The notes below the pieces were generated by a model that did not search any database, was not told the origin of the DNA, and was given only the letters and a program-made list of their open reading frames with translations. The position numbers and the translations under genes were made by a program. A stretch of DNA of 64,000 nt from Nonlabens marinus S1-08 (GTDB lineage: Bacteria; Bacteroidota; Bacteroidia; Flavobacteriales; Flavobacteriaceae), in the NCBI RefSeq assembly GCF_000831385.1, contig NZ_AP014548.1:992001-1056000 (forward strand). The letters run 5' to 3'. The first letter of the stretch is position 1, and every line of letters begins with the position of its first letter. This document shows, piece by piece, positions 34,219 to 41,933 of this stretch.

Positions 34219-34539
34219 TTATGAATGATTTGGTAAAATAATTTCAACACCTCTTAAGTAGTCAAGTATCGAAAGATAACTATCTTCAGTCAAGGACTGC
34301 TTTTGTAGCAATCCTAATAAAAAAGTTTGAGTCAAATCACTAGGAAGAGACAGCCATAAAGGATGCTTCCCTGCGAAAGGAAAACCTGCTCCATTCTCAT
34401 CTCCATTCCATCTCATTGCTAAACAAATTTTATCTTCACCTGATCGCACTCCTACGGCTATTGCAAAATCATCGTCGTTATAGATGACCTTATCAAGATT
34501 AAATGATTGGGATTGCTGTACTGTTTCTGGATTTGGCAT
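34219..34539 (-). CDS. Small hypothetical protein near attR
   Basis: The 106-residue soluble protein has a mixed alpha/beta pattern (NDDDFAIAVGVRSGEDKICL, AMRWNGDENGAGFPFAGKHP). No family is recognised. It is alone on the minus strand between the defence-like operon and attR; codon use looks coding and it has an ATG start. Function unknown. Confidence 0.6.
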   Translation of the reverse strand: MPNPETVQQSQSFNLDKVIYNDDDFAIAVGVRSGEDKICLAMRWNGDENGAGFPFAGKHPLWLSLPSDLTQTFLLGLLQKQSLTEDSYLSILDYLRGVEIILPNHS

Positions 34540-34684
34540 AACATTTTTGTAATAAAAATTAAAACAAGAAAATTATGGTATAATCTATACTAATCCTAAA
34601 AAATTAAAGAGTTACATATTTTGTAGCGTTTTACTAATATTTTAAATACCTTTCTTACCAAGTTTTAAATTAATCAGACACGTT

Positions 34685-34816
34685 ATGGGAATCAAACCAG
34701 GGCCAAAAAAAATCGCTAAATCCACAGGAAAACCAGACAGACGTCAAAGAGATAATAAAGAAACTCCAAAAAATAACCCGTCTTTGAAGCCCCACAAACA
34801 CAAAAAAGGAGATTAG
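34685..34816 (+). CDS. Small basic protein, 43 residues
   Basis: The frame from ATG 34685 to TAG reads MGIKPGPKKIAKSTGKPDRR and ends HKHKKGD. It is Lys/Pro/Arg-rich and lacks acidic or hydrophobic stretches, so it could bind nucleic acid. It lies just inside attR. Small length makes the call tentative. Confidence 0.45.
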   Translation: MGIKPGPKKIAKSTGKPDRRQRDNKETPKNNPSLKPHKHKKGD

Positions 34817-34935
34817 TGTTTGTAATATGCTATTTCCAGAGGTGCATTAAACACTCAATTAACTATATCAAAAGCACAATACGGATACCTTTTTAATCTA
34901 ACACATAATATACCTAATGAAATTGGGATAACTCA

Positions 34936-34968
34936 GTCCTTGGTTCGAGCCCAAGAGGAGGAGCAAAA
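34936..34968 (+). other. attR, 33-bp attachment repeat
   Basis: Identical to 20883-20915. The upstream sequence is not tRNA-like, so this is a 3' tRNA fragment left at the right junction. Confidence 0.92.
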
Positions 34969-34969
34969 C

Positions 34970-34997
34970 AAACCAGCCCATCCGGCTGGTTTTTTTG
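34970..34997 (+). terminator. Ancestral terminator of tRNA-Asn
   Basis: AAACCAGCC and GGCTGGTTT with a T tract follow attR directly, so this was probably the host terminator before insertion. Confidence 0.85.
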
Positions 34998-35041
34998 TGC
35001 AACATCTTGAGCGAGAAGCCTGTGCCGCACTTGATGCGGTA

Positions 35042-35062
35042 AGCCCAAGAGGAGGAGCAAAA
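35042..35062 (+). repeat. Third partial copy of the att repeat
   Basis: AGCCCAAGAGGAGGAGCAAA plus A is the last 21 bases of the att repeat, 73 bases beyond attR. The rest of the tRNA is absent. Confidence 0.85.
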
Positions 35063-35092
35063 AGCCGTTCAGTAATGAACGGCTTTTTTGTG
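35059..35092 (+). terminator. Terminator after partial tRNA end
   Basis: AGCCGTTCA, a four-base loop and TGAACGGCT are followed by TTTTTT. Confidence 0.85.
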
Positions 35093-35148
35093 GGATAAAT
35101 TGAAAGAGATGCCCTTACCACCTTCCATTCATTTAATCCTACTGCAAC

Positions 35149-35186
35149 AAACAAAACCCCAATCATGATAGATTGGGGTTTTGTTT
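35149..35186. terminator. Strong hairpin terminator
   Basis: AACAAAACCCCAATC, ATGATA, GATTGGGGTTTTGTT is a near-perfect 15-bp stem, T-rich on the 3' side. It could stop transcription from either side. Confidence 0.75.
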
Positions 35187-35321
35187 TGTCGTTTTTCAGG
35201 GGGCTTATAAAACTTATTGGTTCTTTAAAAAATTAGGCTTTAGGTCTAATGACTTGCACGATACGACACTTAACTAATATTCAAAAGAACCGGCTTGTAG
35301 TTTATATTGAGACCCCTTCAA

Positions 35322-36521
35322 TTACAAGGGTAAGCGAGCGGTTATAGTTGTCCCTGTACCTAGAGTAGATGATGCTTCAAGTGTGCCATTCATCTCATTT
35401 ACGAGATCCATTACCAGCCTTAAACCTAAGCCAAACCCTTTCTCTCCCTCAGTTCCTTTTTTTGATACAACCTCATTCAAAGCAAACTCACCTATTGTAA
35501 GTTGATCTAGCTGCTCTTTAGACATACCTAATCCCGTATCAGATACTATTATGATAAGTTCTTTTTTATCATTCTTTTTTTCAATCTTTAAGCATACTGA
35601 CACGCTACCTTCTGGTGGAGTAAACTTAATAGCATTGGAAATCAGGTTTCCAGAAATAGGTAACAAGCCTTTTTTAGAAAACATATCAGCCTGCTCTCCC
35701 GTAAAGTTTACTGAAAATTGAACTCCCTTGCTTTGCGCTTGGGGTTTATATAGAGATAGTAACTTTTCTTTAAATGACCCTAGGGTAAAGTTTTTTTCTT
35801 TCTGTTTGTGATCCTCTATAGTCTCGTTTAATATATCCTCTGCAAGAATCAGTAAATCTTTACCGCTGCTCCTCGCCATAGTCAAAATTTCCAGTACTTC
35901 GTCTTTACTGTCGATGACTTCCTGGGCAATTTCCAGCAGCTGTACAATACCACCTATAGGTCCACGTATGTCGTGAGCTAGTCTTTCCTTTATCTTCACA
36001 GCTTTTTCTACTTTTTTCTCAGACCTTTTTAACAGGAGTTTCAATTCTAGCCTTTTTACAATTTCTCCCGCAATGATGCGCAGTTGATCTATTTGAATAC
36101 TGCTTAACTCCGTTTCATTCTTGCTTATGACGCAAAGTGCCCCTACAGCAGCCTCATTGTTCATTCTTAATGGAATCCCTAGGTAAAACTTCAGACCATT
36201 TTCTCCCTTCACAAAATCCTTATCAGAAAACCGAGGATCTTGATCCAGTCTGGGAATTTTTAAAAATTCGGATTCTTGTATGGCATAAGTACAAACAGTC
36301 TCTTCTCTGAGGACAGATTTGACTTTGTCGTCACCACTTACCGTCCATTGATAATGAGCGCCTATAAGGTTTACAAATGAAGTTTCAGTTCCAGCAATGG
36401 AGGTAGCAAGGCGCGTCAAGTCTTCAAACTCTGCTTGAAGTTCTTGATAATCAAGATCCAATTCTGCTAGGTGTTTTACCCTTTGATAATCAGAAACATT
36501 GAAAGATTCAGCAACACTCAT
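35322..36521 (-). CDS. GAF-domain sensor histidine kinase, soluble
   Basis: The 399-residue protein lacks membrane helices. Residues about 25-165 are a GAF domain (LATSIAGTETSFVNLIGAHY, KFYLGIPLRMNNEAAVGALC). A HisKA domain follows with RLAHDIRGPIGGIVQLLEIA (the His is the phosphoacceptor) and an ATPase domain with N-box LISNAIKFTPP and G-boxes VSDTGLGM and KGFGLGLRLVMDL. It senses an intracellular signal. No response regulator or output gene adjoins it. It is the first intact host gene after the integrated element. Confidence 0.92.
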   Translation of the reverse strand: MSVAESFNVSDYQRVKHLAELDLDYQELQAEFEDLTRLATSIAGTETSFVNLIGAHYQWTVSGDDKVKSVLREETVCTYAIQESEFLKIPRLDQDPRFSDKDFVKGENGLKFYLGIPLRMNNEAAVGALCVISKNETELSSIQIDQLRIIAGEIVKRLELKLLLKRSEKKVEKAVKIKERLAHDIRGPIGGIVQLLEIAQEVIDSKDEVLEILTMARSSGKDLLILAEDILNETIEDHKQKEKNFTLGSFKEKLLSLYKPQAQSKGVQFSVNFTGEQADMFSKKGLLPISGNLISNAIKFTPPEGSVSVCLKIEKKNDKKELIIIVSDTGLGMSKEQLDQLTIGEFALNEVVSKKGTEGEKGFGLGLRLVMDLVNEMNGTLEASSTLGTGTTITARLPL

Positions 36522-37079
36522 GGTAATTAAATTAAATTTTCAAACTTGCTCAAAACAATAAATACCTAGAAAAAAACAACATGTTAATTTCGCTATTCCC
36601 ACCATCTCTTTGCTATCAAATTCAAGACCAATAGTGTTCTGTTTTTCATCAAGGTACCTTTATTTTCATGATTTAAGAATGATAATCGTAAAATATGATA
36701 AAAGTATATTAAATCTGATTAAAGAAACTGTTTAATCCGCTTAAAAACCAAAACAACAGATTAAAAGCGTTTGACAACTGTTTTATATGGTTTAAATATC
36801 TTCACAATAAAGCTGTCGGGTATTACATGAATGATTGGATTTGGTGCTCTGTATTATTTAAAACAATCCCTTACCACTTCTTTAAATCAAATCAAATTTA
36901 TTTCAATTAGTCCCAGGTTTCTAGAGTTCCACATGCTCAGGCTAACAGCTAGGCTAACGGTTCAATATTTAAATTTCCTACAACTATCATACTGCTTCAG
37001 AATCCCTATATTTACGACTAGTGCAATAACTTTCAATCCGTCACACAAGTGATTGGATTTCAATATATAACGTAGGAGA
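36522..37079. other. Long intergenic region upstream of ricT-like gene
   Basis: The 558-bp AT-rich region separates the histidine kinase start from the ricT-like start. It should contain divergent promoters. A 73-codon plus-strand frame (36831-37052) has poor composition and I do not call it. I see no RNA element or repeat. Confidence 0.45.
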
Positions 37080-38396
37080 ATGAGCTGTAATAGTTGTGGG
37101 ACTGGTGGTGGAACACCAGGCGGTTGTAAAAATCACGGTACCTGTGGTACCTCAGGATGTAATAAATTAACAGTATTTGATTGGTTGGCAAACATGGAGC
37201 TGCCAGAAGGCCAAGAGGAATTCCCATATGTGGAAGTCCGGTTTAAGAATAGCCGTAAGGAGTTTTTTCACAACGGCGAAAAACTATCCCTCAAAATAGG
37301 CGACGTTGTTGCAACAGAAGCAGAAACAGGCCACGATATAGGAATCGTAACACTTACAGGAGAATTAGTACGAGTGCAAATGAAGAGAAAGCGCGTCAAA
37401 CAAGATGATGCTGCTGTCTTGAGGATCTACCGCATTGCCTCTCAAACTGATGTGGATAAATGGAAAGAGGCCCGGGAACGGGAAGATGCCATGAAGGTCA
37501 AAGCGAGGGAGATTGCGATACGCTTGAAGCTCAAAATGAAAATCTCTGATATTGAGTTCCAAGGGGATGGATCAAAAGCGACATTTTATTACACGGCTGA
37601 CCAGAGAGTTGATTTTCGCGAACTGATTCGGGAATATGCAGCCACCTTCCGCACTCGTATTGAAATGCGTCAGATAGGATTGCGCCAAGAAGCCGCCCGT
37701 TTAGGTGGGATAGGTTCTTGCGGTCGTGAATTGTGTTGTAGTACCTGGTTGACAGATTTCAGGTCTGTAACGACTAGCGCTGCTAGGTATCAGAATTTAT
37801 CATTGAACCCGCAGAAGCTAGCAGGACAATGCGGTAAATTAAAATGCTGTTTGAATTATGAGCTGGATTCTTACCTGGATGCGCTCAATAGTTTCCCAAA
37901 GCAGAACCAAAAACTCTACACAGAAAAAGGAGTTGCCCTTTGTCAAAAAGTAGATATTTTCAAAGGCCTCATGTGGTATTGCTACGATGGTGAATGGATG
38001 AATTGGCATACCCTTACAACAGATCAAGTACACGAGATCGTTGCAAAAAATAAAGCCAAAGAAAAGGTAGCAGGTATTGAAGAATACGCCCGTGAACTGA
38101 TCATTGAAGAAAAAGTAAGCTTTGAAAACGTAGTGGGTCAAGATAGTTTGACCCGTTTTGATAATCAGCCGGGTGGCTCAAAAACCAAACGTAAAAAGAG
38201 ACGCAATAACCGCAAAAAGAAACCAGCTGGTAACGCTCCAGCGCCTAAGAGCAACACAGCTTCACCTAATGCTTCTAAGGGCACTGCTAAGCCACGCAAG
38301 AACAAACGCCGCAAGCCTAGTGAGAATAAGCCTAACAACAATAAGCCTAGCGGTGACAAACCATCAGGAAACAAACCTAATACGGATAAGAAATAG
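37080..38396 (+). CDS. PSP1-domain protein, RicT/YaaT-like
   Basis: The 438-residue protein starts with a Cys-rich segment (MSCNSCGTGGGTPGGCKNHG), has the PSP1 core (about 60-290) with Cys-containing motifs GIGSCGRELCCSTWLTDF and LAGQCGKLKCCLNYE, and ends in a low-complexity basic Lys/Asn/Pro tail (about 350-438). RicT of Bacillus is an iron-sulphur subunit of a complex that supports mRNA maturation by RNase Y; an equivalent role here is inferred. The tail may bind RNA. It opens a five-gene operon and its stop codon abuts the gldH ATG. Confidence 0.88.
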   Translation: MSCNSCGTGGGTPGGCKNHGTCGTSGCNKLTVFDWLANMELPEGQEEFPYVEVRFKNSRKEFFHNGEKLSLKIGDVVATEAETGHDIGIVTLTGELVRVQMKRKRVKQDDAAVLRIYRIASQTDVDKWKEAREREDAMKVKAREIAIRLKLKMKISDIEFQGDGSKATFYYTADQRVDFRELIREYAATFRTRIEMRQIGLRQEAARLGGIGSCGRELCCSTWLTDFRSVTTSAARYQNLSLNPQKLAGQCGKLKCCLNYELDSYLDALNSFPKQNQKLYTEKGVALCQKVDIFKGLMWYCYDGEWMNWHTLTTDQVHEIVAKNKAKEKVAGIEEYARELIIEEKVSFENVVGQDSLTRFDNQPGGSKTKRKKRRNNRKKKPAGNAPAPKSNTASPNASKGTAKPRKNKRRKPSENKPNNNKPSGDKPSGNKPNTDKK

Positions 38397-38897
38397 ATGA
38401 AATGGATCACCGGTATCATCGCCCTAGTACTCATGGCGACTTTGACCTCCTGCGACGAGTCTTTAGTAGATTCTGGAACTCAAACATTTCCTGATATGGC
38501 CTGGCCTGGCGACGATGAGGCTGTATTTGAGATCACTCCACCAGACACGTTGAACACCTACGATATCAATATACGATTGCGCAATAATGCAAATTATGCG
38601 TACAAAAACCTTTGGTTGATCACTCAAATGAAATTTCCGCAAGGAAAGATCGTTACTGATACATTAGAATACGATATGGCAAACGCTCAAGGAGAGTTTT
38701 TGGGCTCTGGCCAGGATGTCGTTGAAAATAAGCTGGGATATAGAAAGGAATTTCGCTTTCGCGAAAGCGGAACCTACCAACTTTCCCTACAACAAGCAAT
38801 GAGAAAAAGCGGTAGCGCTACACCTTTAGAACAACTGGAAGGAGTACTGGACGTGGGCTATACCATAGAAAAAGAAATAACAGATGGCAGTAAGTAA
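38397..38897 (+). CDS. gldH: Gliding motility lipoprotein GldH
   Basis: The 166-residue lipoprotein has the lipobox LTSC (Cys19) and matches GldH in the order PDMAWPGDDEAVFEI then PDTLNTYDINIRLRNNANY and YKNLWLITQM. GldH is needed for gliding in Flavobacterium johnsoniae together with the type IX system. The iterated palindrome lies within the gene in a different frame from the signal-peptide copies and encodes FRFRES. The gene starts directly after the ricT-like stop and overlaps the PBP1A start by 14 bases. Confidence 0.92.
   Translation: MKWITGIIALVLMATLTSCDESLVDSGTQTFPDMAWPGDDEAVFEITPPDTLNTYDINIRLRNNANYAYKNLWLITQMKFPQGKIVTDTLEYDMANAQGEFLGSGQDVVENKLGYRKEFRFRESGTYQLSLQQAMRKSGSATPLEQLEGVLDVGYTIEKEITDGSK
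38754..38769. repeat. Iterated 16-bp palindrome, copy 7 (in gldH)
   Basis: Perfect CGCTTTCGCGAAAGCG, translated as part of Phe-Arg-Phe-Arg-Glu-Ser. Confidence 0.95.
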
Positions 38898-41217
38898 AGC
38901 TGAAGCAAAACGCAAGGAAGACTTGCGCGGCAACGTAATATTGTTTTGGAAGTTAGTAGCCCTAGGTGTAGGACTAGTGGCACTTGTGCTCATATTAACC
39001 AGTTGGGGGGTATTTGGTGCCTTACCAGATCACACAAAACTAGAAAATCCAGACACAGATCTCGCAACTGAGATTGTAACGGCAGATGGGGAAACTTTAG
39101 GTAAATTCTACAAAGACAACCGCACACCAGTGGCTTATGAAGACTTGCCACAAAATATGGTGGATGCCCTCGTATCAACGGAAGACGAACGTTTTTTTGA
39201 ACATAGTGGTATCGATGGGTATGGAACCTTACGTGCCGTCGCCTATTTAGGTTCCCGTGGTGGAGCCAGTACAATCACCCAGCAGCTGGCTAAGAACTAT
39301 TTTACAGATCAACCTAGTAGTAACATTCTTGAGCGTATAGGTCAAAAATTGAAGGAATGGATTATTTCTATACGCCTGGAAAGACAATACACCAAGGAAG
39401 AAATTATAGCTCAATACCTTAACCAAATTGACTTTTTGTACAACGCAGACGGTGTGCGATCTGCTTCTCGTATATATTTTGGTAAAGAGCCTAAAAACTT
39501 GAATGTGGAGGAAAGTGCAGTCATTGTGGCTATGCTTAAAAACCCAAGGCAATACAATCCACGTCGAGAAATTAGTAAGGAAAAATCGTTGCAACGCCGT
39601 AACCAGGTTTTTGTACAAATGGTACGTAACGATAAGATGACGGAAACTGTTAAAGACAGCTTGAGAGCACAACCTATTGAACTTGATTACAATCCAGAAG
39701 GTCATAACGATGGGATGGCTACCTATTTCAGAGAATACCTGAGAAGCTGGTTGGACAATTGGATTGAAGAAAACCCTAATCCGGAAGACGGCGAGAAATA
39801 CAACATTTATCGGGATGGACTGAAGGTGAATGTTACCATTGACAGTCGTATGCAAAATATTGCAGAGCGAGCAGTTACTAGCCACATGAAAAATTTGCAG
39901 GCAGAATTTGACAAGCAAAACCGTAACTTGAAAACCGCGCCTTTCCGTGATGTGACAGAAGAAGAGGTGAATGAAAAAATACTAGGAACCGCAATGCGAC
40001 GTTCAGAGCGATGGAGGTTAATGAAAGCTCAAGGCAAAAGCGATGCGGAGATCAAAAAAAGTTTTTTAGAGAAAACTGACATGACCATTTTCTCATGGAA
40101 CGGGAATGTAGACACGGTAATGACTCCAATAGATTCAATACGCTACTACAAAAAATTCCTTCAAGCCGGTATGATGTCCATGGAGCCACAAACAGGACAT
40201 GTGAAGGCATGGGTAGGAGGAATCAACCATGAACATTTTAAGTACGATCACGTTAAAAAAGGAAAGCGTCAACCTGGGTCGACTTTTAAGCCGTTCTTGT
40301 ATGCTACTGCTATTGACTTATTACGCTACTCACCTTGTAGAGTGTACAGCGATGGCGAATACACCATTCCAGCGGGACGTTATGGAAACATGAAAGATTG
40401 GTCTCCTAAAAACTCCAGTGGAGGTTATGGGAATATGAGGACATTGAAGGATGGACTTGCGAACTCTGTAAATACCATATCAGCACGATTGATGGATGAG
40501 GTAGGTCCACAAGCGGTTCTAGACAGAGTGAAGACATTAGGAATTGACACGAGTAATATGAGTGCACAACCAGCACTTGCCCTAGGAACGGAAGATGTGA
40601 GTCTTTATGAGATGGTCGCTGCTTATGGCGTATTTGCTAATGGAGGAATTTACAATGAACCTGTTTTGGTGACCAGTATTGAAGATAAAAACGGAACCGT
40701 CTTGTATCAATACGTGCCAGAGTCAAAAGATGTCTTGAACCCTGAAGTCGCTTACGTTACTGTAAAACTAATGGAAGGAGTAACACAAATAGGTAGTGGT
40801 GCAAGATTGAAGGATACCTGGCGAGTCAATCAATCCTATGCAAATATCTTAACGGATTATCCTTATGGTATAAGCAAGGAACAGGATATTGCAGGCAAAA
40901 CAGGTACCACTCAAAACCAAAGCGACGGGTGGTTCATGGGAATGGTTCCTAACCTAGTAACAGGTGTGTGGGTAGGTGGTGAGGATCGATCCGTACACTT
41001 TCCAACTATAACCTATGGACAGGGAGCCTCTATGGCATTGCCTATCTGGGGATCTTTTATGAAAGGCGTTTACAAAGATGAAAGTATCGGAATTTCTAAA
41101 GAGCCTTTCCCTAGACCTACAGACCTTTCCATTCAAGTAGATTGTGCCGTTTATGACATGGAGAATGGAACAAATGGGGAAGACAGCGGTGACGATAGTG
41201 ATGAATTAGATATGTAA
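38884..41217 (+). CDS. Penicillin-binding protein 1A, bifunctional
   Basis: The 777-residue protein has an N-terminal membrane anchor (about 20-42), a GT51 glycosyltransferase domain (about 70-250) with EDERFFEHSGID and GGASTITQQLAKNYF, and a transpeptidase domain with GSTFKPFLY (SxxK serine), LANSVN (SxN) and AGKTGTTQNQSDGW (KTG). It polymerises and cross-links peptidoglycan at the periplasmic face. An acidic tail (NGEDSGDDSDELDM) closes it. Overlap with gldH suggests coupled translation of a motility lipoprotein and a cell-wall synthase. Confidence 0.95.
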   Translation: MAVSKAEAKRKEDLRGNVILFWKLVALGVGLVALVLILTSWGVFGALPDHTKLENPDTDLATEIVTADGETLGKFYKDNRTPVAYEDLPQNMVDALVSTEDERFFEHSGIDGYGTLRAVAYLGSRGGASTITQQLAKNYFTDQPSSNILERIGQKLKEWIISIRLERQYTKEEIIAQYLNQIDFLYNADGVRSASRIYFGKEPKNLNVEESAVIVAMLKNPRQYNPRREISKEKSLQRRNQVFVQMVRNDKMTETVKDSLRAQPIELDYNPEGHNDGMATYFREYLRSWLDNWIEENPNPEDGEKYNIYRDGLKVNVTIDSRMQNIAERAVTSHMKNLQAEFDKQNRNLKTAPFRDVTEEEVNEKILGTAMRRSERWRLMKAQGKSDAEIKKSFLEKTDMTIFSWNGNVDTVMTPIDSIRYYKKFLQAGMMSMEPQTGHVKAWVGGINHEHFKYDHVKKGKRQPGSTFKPFLYATAIDLLRYSPCRVYSDGEYTIPAGRYGNMKDWSPKNSSGGYGNMRTLKDGLANSVNTISARLMDEVGPQAVLDRVKTLGIDTSNMSAQPALALGTEDVSLYEMVAAYGVFANGGIYNEPVLVTSIEDKNGTVLYQYVPESKDVLNPEVAYVTVKLMEGVTQIGSGARLKDTWRVNQSYANILTDYPYGISKEQDIAGKTGTTQNQSDGWFMGMVPNLVTGVWVGGEDRSVHFPTITYGQGASMALPIWGSFMKGVYKDESIGISKEPFPRPTDLSIQVDCAVYDMENGTNGEDSGDDSDELDM

Positions 41218-41219
41218 TT

Positions 41220-41933
41220 ATGATCCAACGATTAGCTCTCGAGAACATCCTTTTTCTGGATATTGAAACGGTTCCTCAAACGGAGCATTTCAATGATTTG
41301 GAAACAGAAGATCAGGAGCTATTTGCGTTGAAAACTCAGTATCAGCGTAAAGATGATAGTACTCCAGAAGCGTTTTATGAACGCGCAGGAATTTGGGCAG
41401 AATTCGGTAAAATTATTTGCATATCTGTTGGGTTTTTTACCCGACCAGATTCCGACCGTAGCTTTAGAATGCACAGCTATACAGGAACGGAGTTTAAAAT
41501 ACTGACCGACTTTTCTAAAATGCTACAAGATCATTTTTCACGCAACGATCATTTGTTGTGCGGTCATAATGCCAAAGAATTTGACTTTCCATACATCGCA
41601 AGACGTATGATCATCCATGGTATGGAATTGCCAGCAAAGCTGAACTTGTTCGGGAAGAAGCCGTGGGAAATTCCGCATTTAGACACGATGGAGCTTTGGA
41701 AATTTGGGGATTATAAGCATTACACAAGTCTGAAACTTTTGACCCGAGTGTTAGGCATAGAATCTCCTAAAGATGATATCGACGGCTCGCAGGTGCGCAA
41801 CGTATTTTATGAAGATAAAGACATTACTCGCATCGCTAACTATTGTGAGCGAGATGTTGTGGCTGTAGCGCAAGTATTCTTACGATTGCGAGGTGAAAAA
41901 TTATTGACAGATGACCAGATCGTCAGCAAGTAA
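41220..41933 (+). CDS. Predicted 3'-5' exonuclease, PolB-like
   Basis: The 237-residue DnaQ-fold protein has exonuclease motif I FLDIETVPQ (DEx), motif II GHNAKEFDFPYIARR and motif III YCERDVVAVAQVF, the layout of the PolB-related exonuclease family. It probably trims or proofreads DNA or RNA; the substrate is not known. It starts two bases after the PBP1A stop and overlaps the ABC gene by 23 bases. Confidence 0.88.
   Translation: MIQRLALENILFLDIETVPQTEHFNDLETEDQELFALKTQYQRKDDSTPEAFYERAGIWAEFGKIICISVGFFTRPDSDRSFRMHSYTGTEFKILTDFSKMLQDHFSRNDHLLCGHNAKEFDFPYIARRMIIHGMELPAKLNLFGKKPWEIPHLDTMELWKFGDYKHYTSLKLLTRVLGIESPKDDIDGSQVRNVFYEDKDITRIANYCERDVVAVAQVFLRLRGEKLLTDDQIVSK

Larger units (their letters stand above)
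20883..34968. mobile_element. Integrative element inserted in tRNA-Asn, about 14.1 kb
   Basis: A 33-bp direct repeat bounds the element, formed by the tRNA 3' end and CAAAA (20883-20915 and 34936-34968), and a tyrosine integrase is the first gene inside. Contents are the integrase, a CoiA-like nuclease, a Sak4-like recombination module, a UGA-recoded ATPase/GIY-YIG pair, a methyltransferase-phosphoesterase-ATPase cluster and small genes. It contains none of the 16-bp palindromes seen 12 times in the flanks and is more AT-rich. No relaxase, type IV secretion or virion gene is visible, so it must be mobilised by another element or be a phage satellite or defence island. Confidence 0.9.
34969..35321. 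other. Right junction: tRNA-end debris and stacked terminators
   Basis: The 353 bp contain a terminator (34970-34997), a palindromic REP-like CCGCACTTGATGCGG (about 35023-35039), a second partial att/tRNA-end copy (35042-35062) with its own terminator (35059-35092), and a third strong hairpin (35149-35185). No protein gene is supported. Confidence 0.7.

Noticed and set aside
34936..34968. Second functional tRNA-Asn at the right end
   Set aside because: Only the 3' arm is present. The acceptor 5' strand, D arm and anticodon arm are missing.
36831..37052. 73-codon plus-strand frame
   Set aside because: It has low-complexity hydrophobic and Ser/Leu composition, no plausible promoter and lies in a promoter region between divergent genes.
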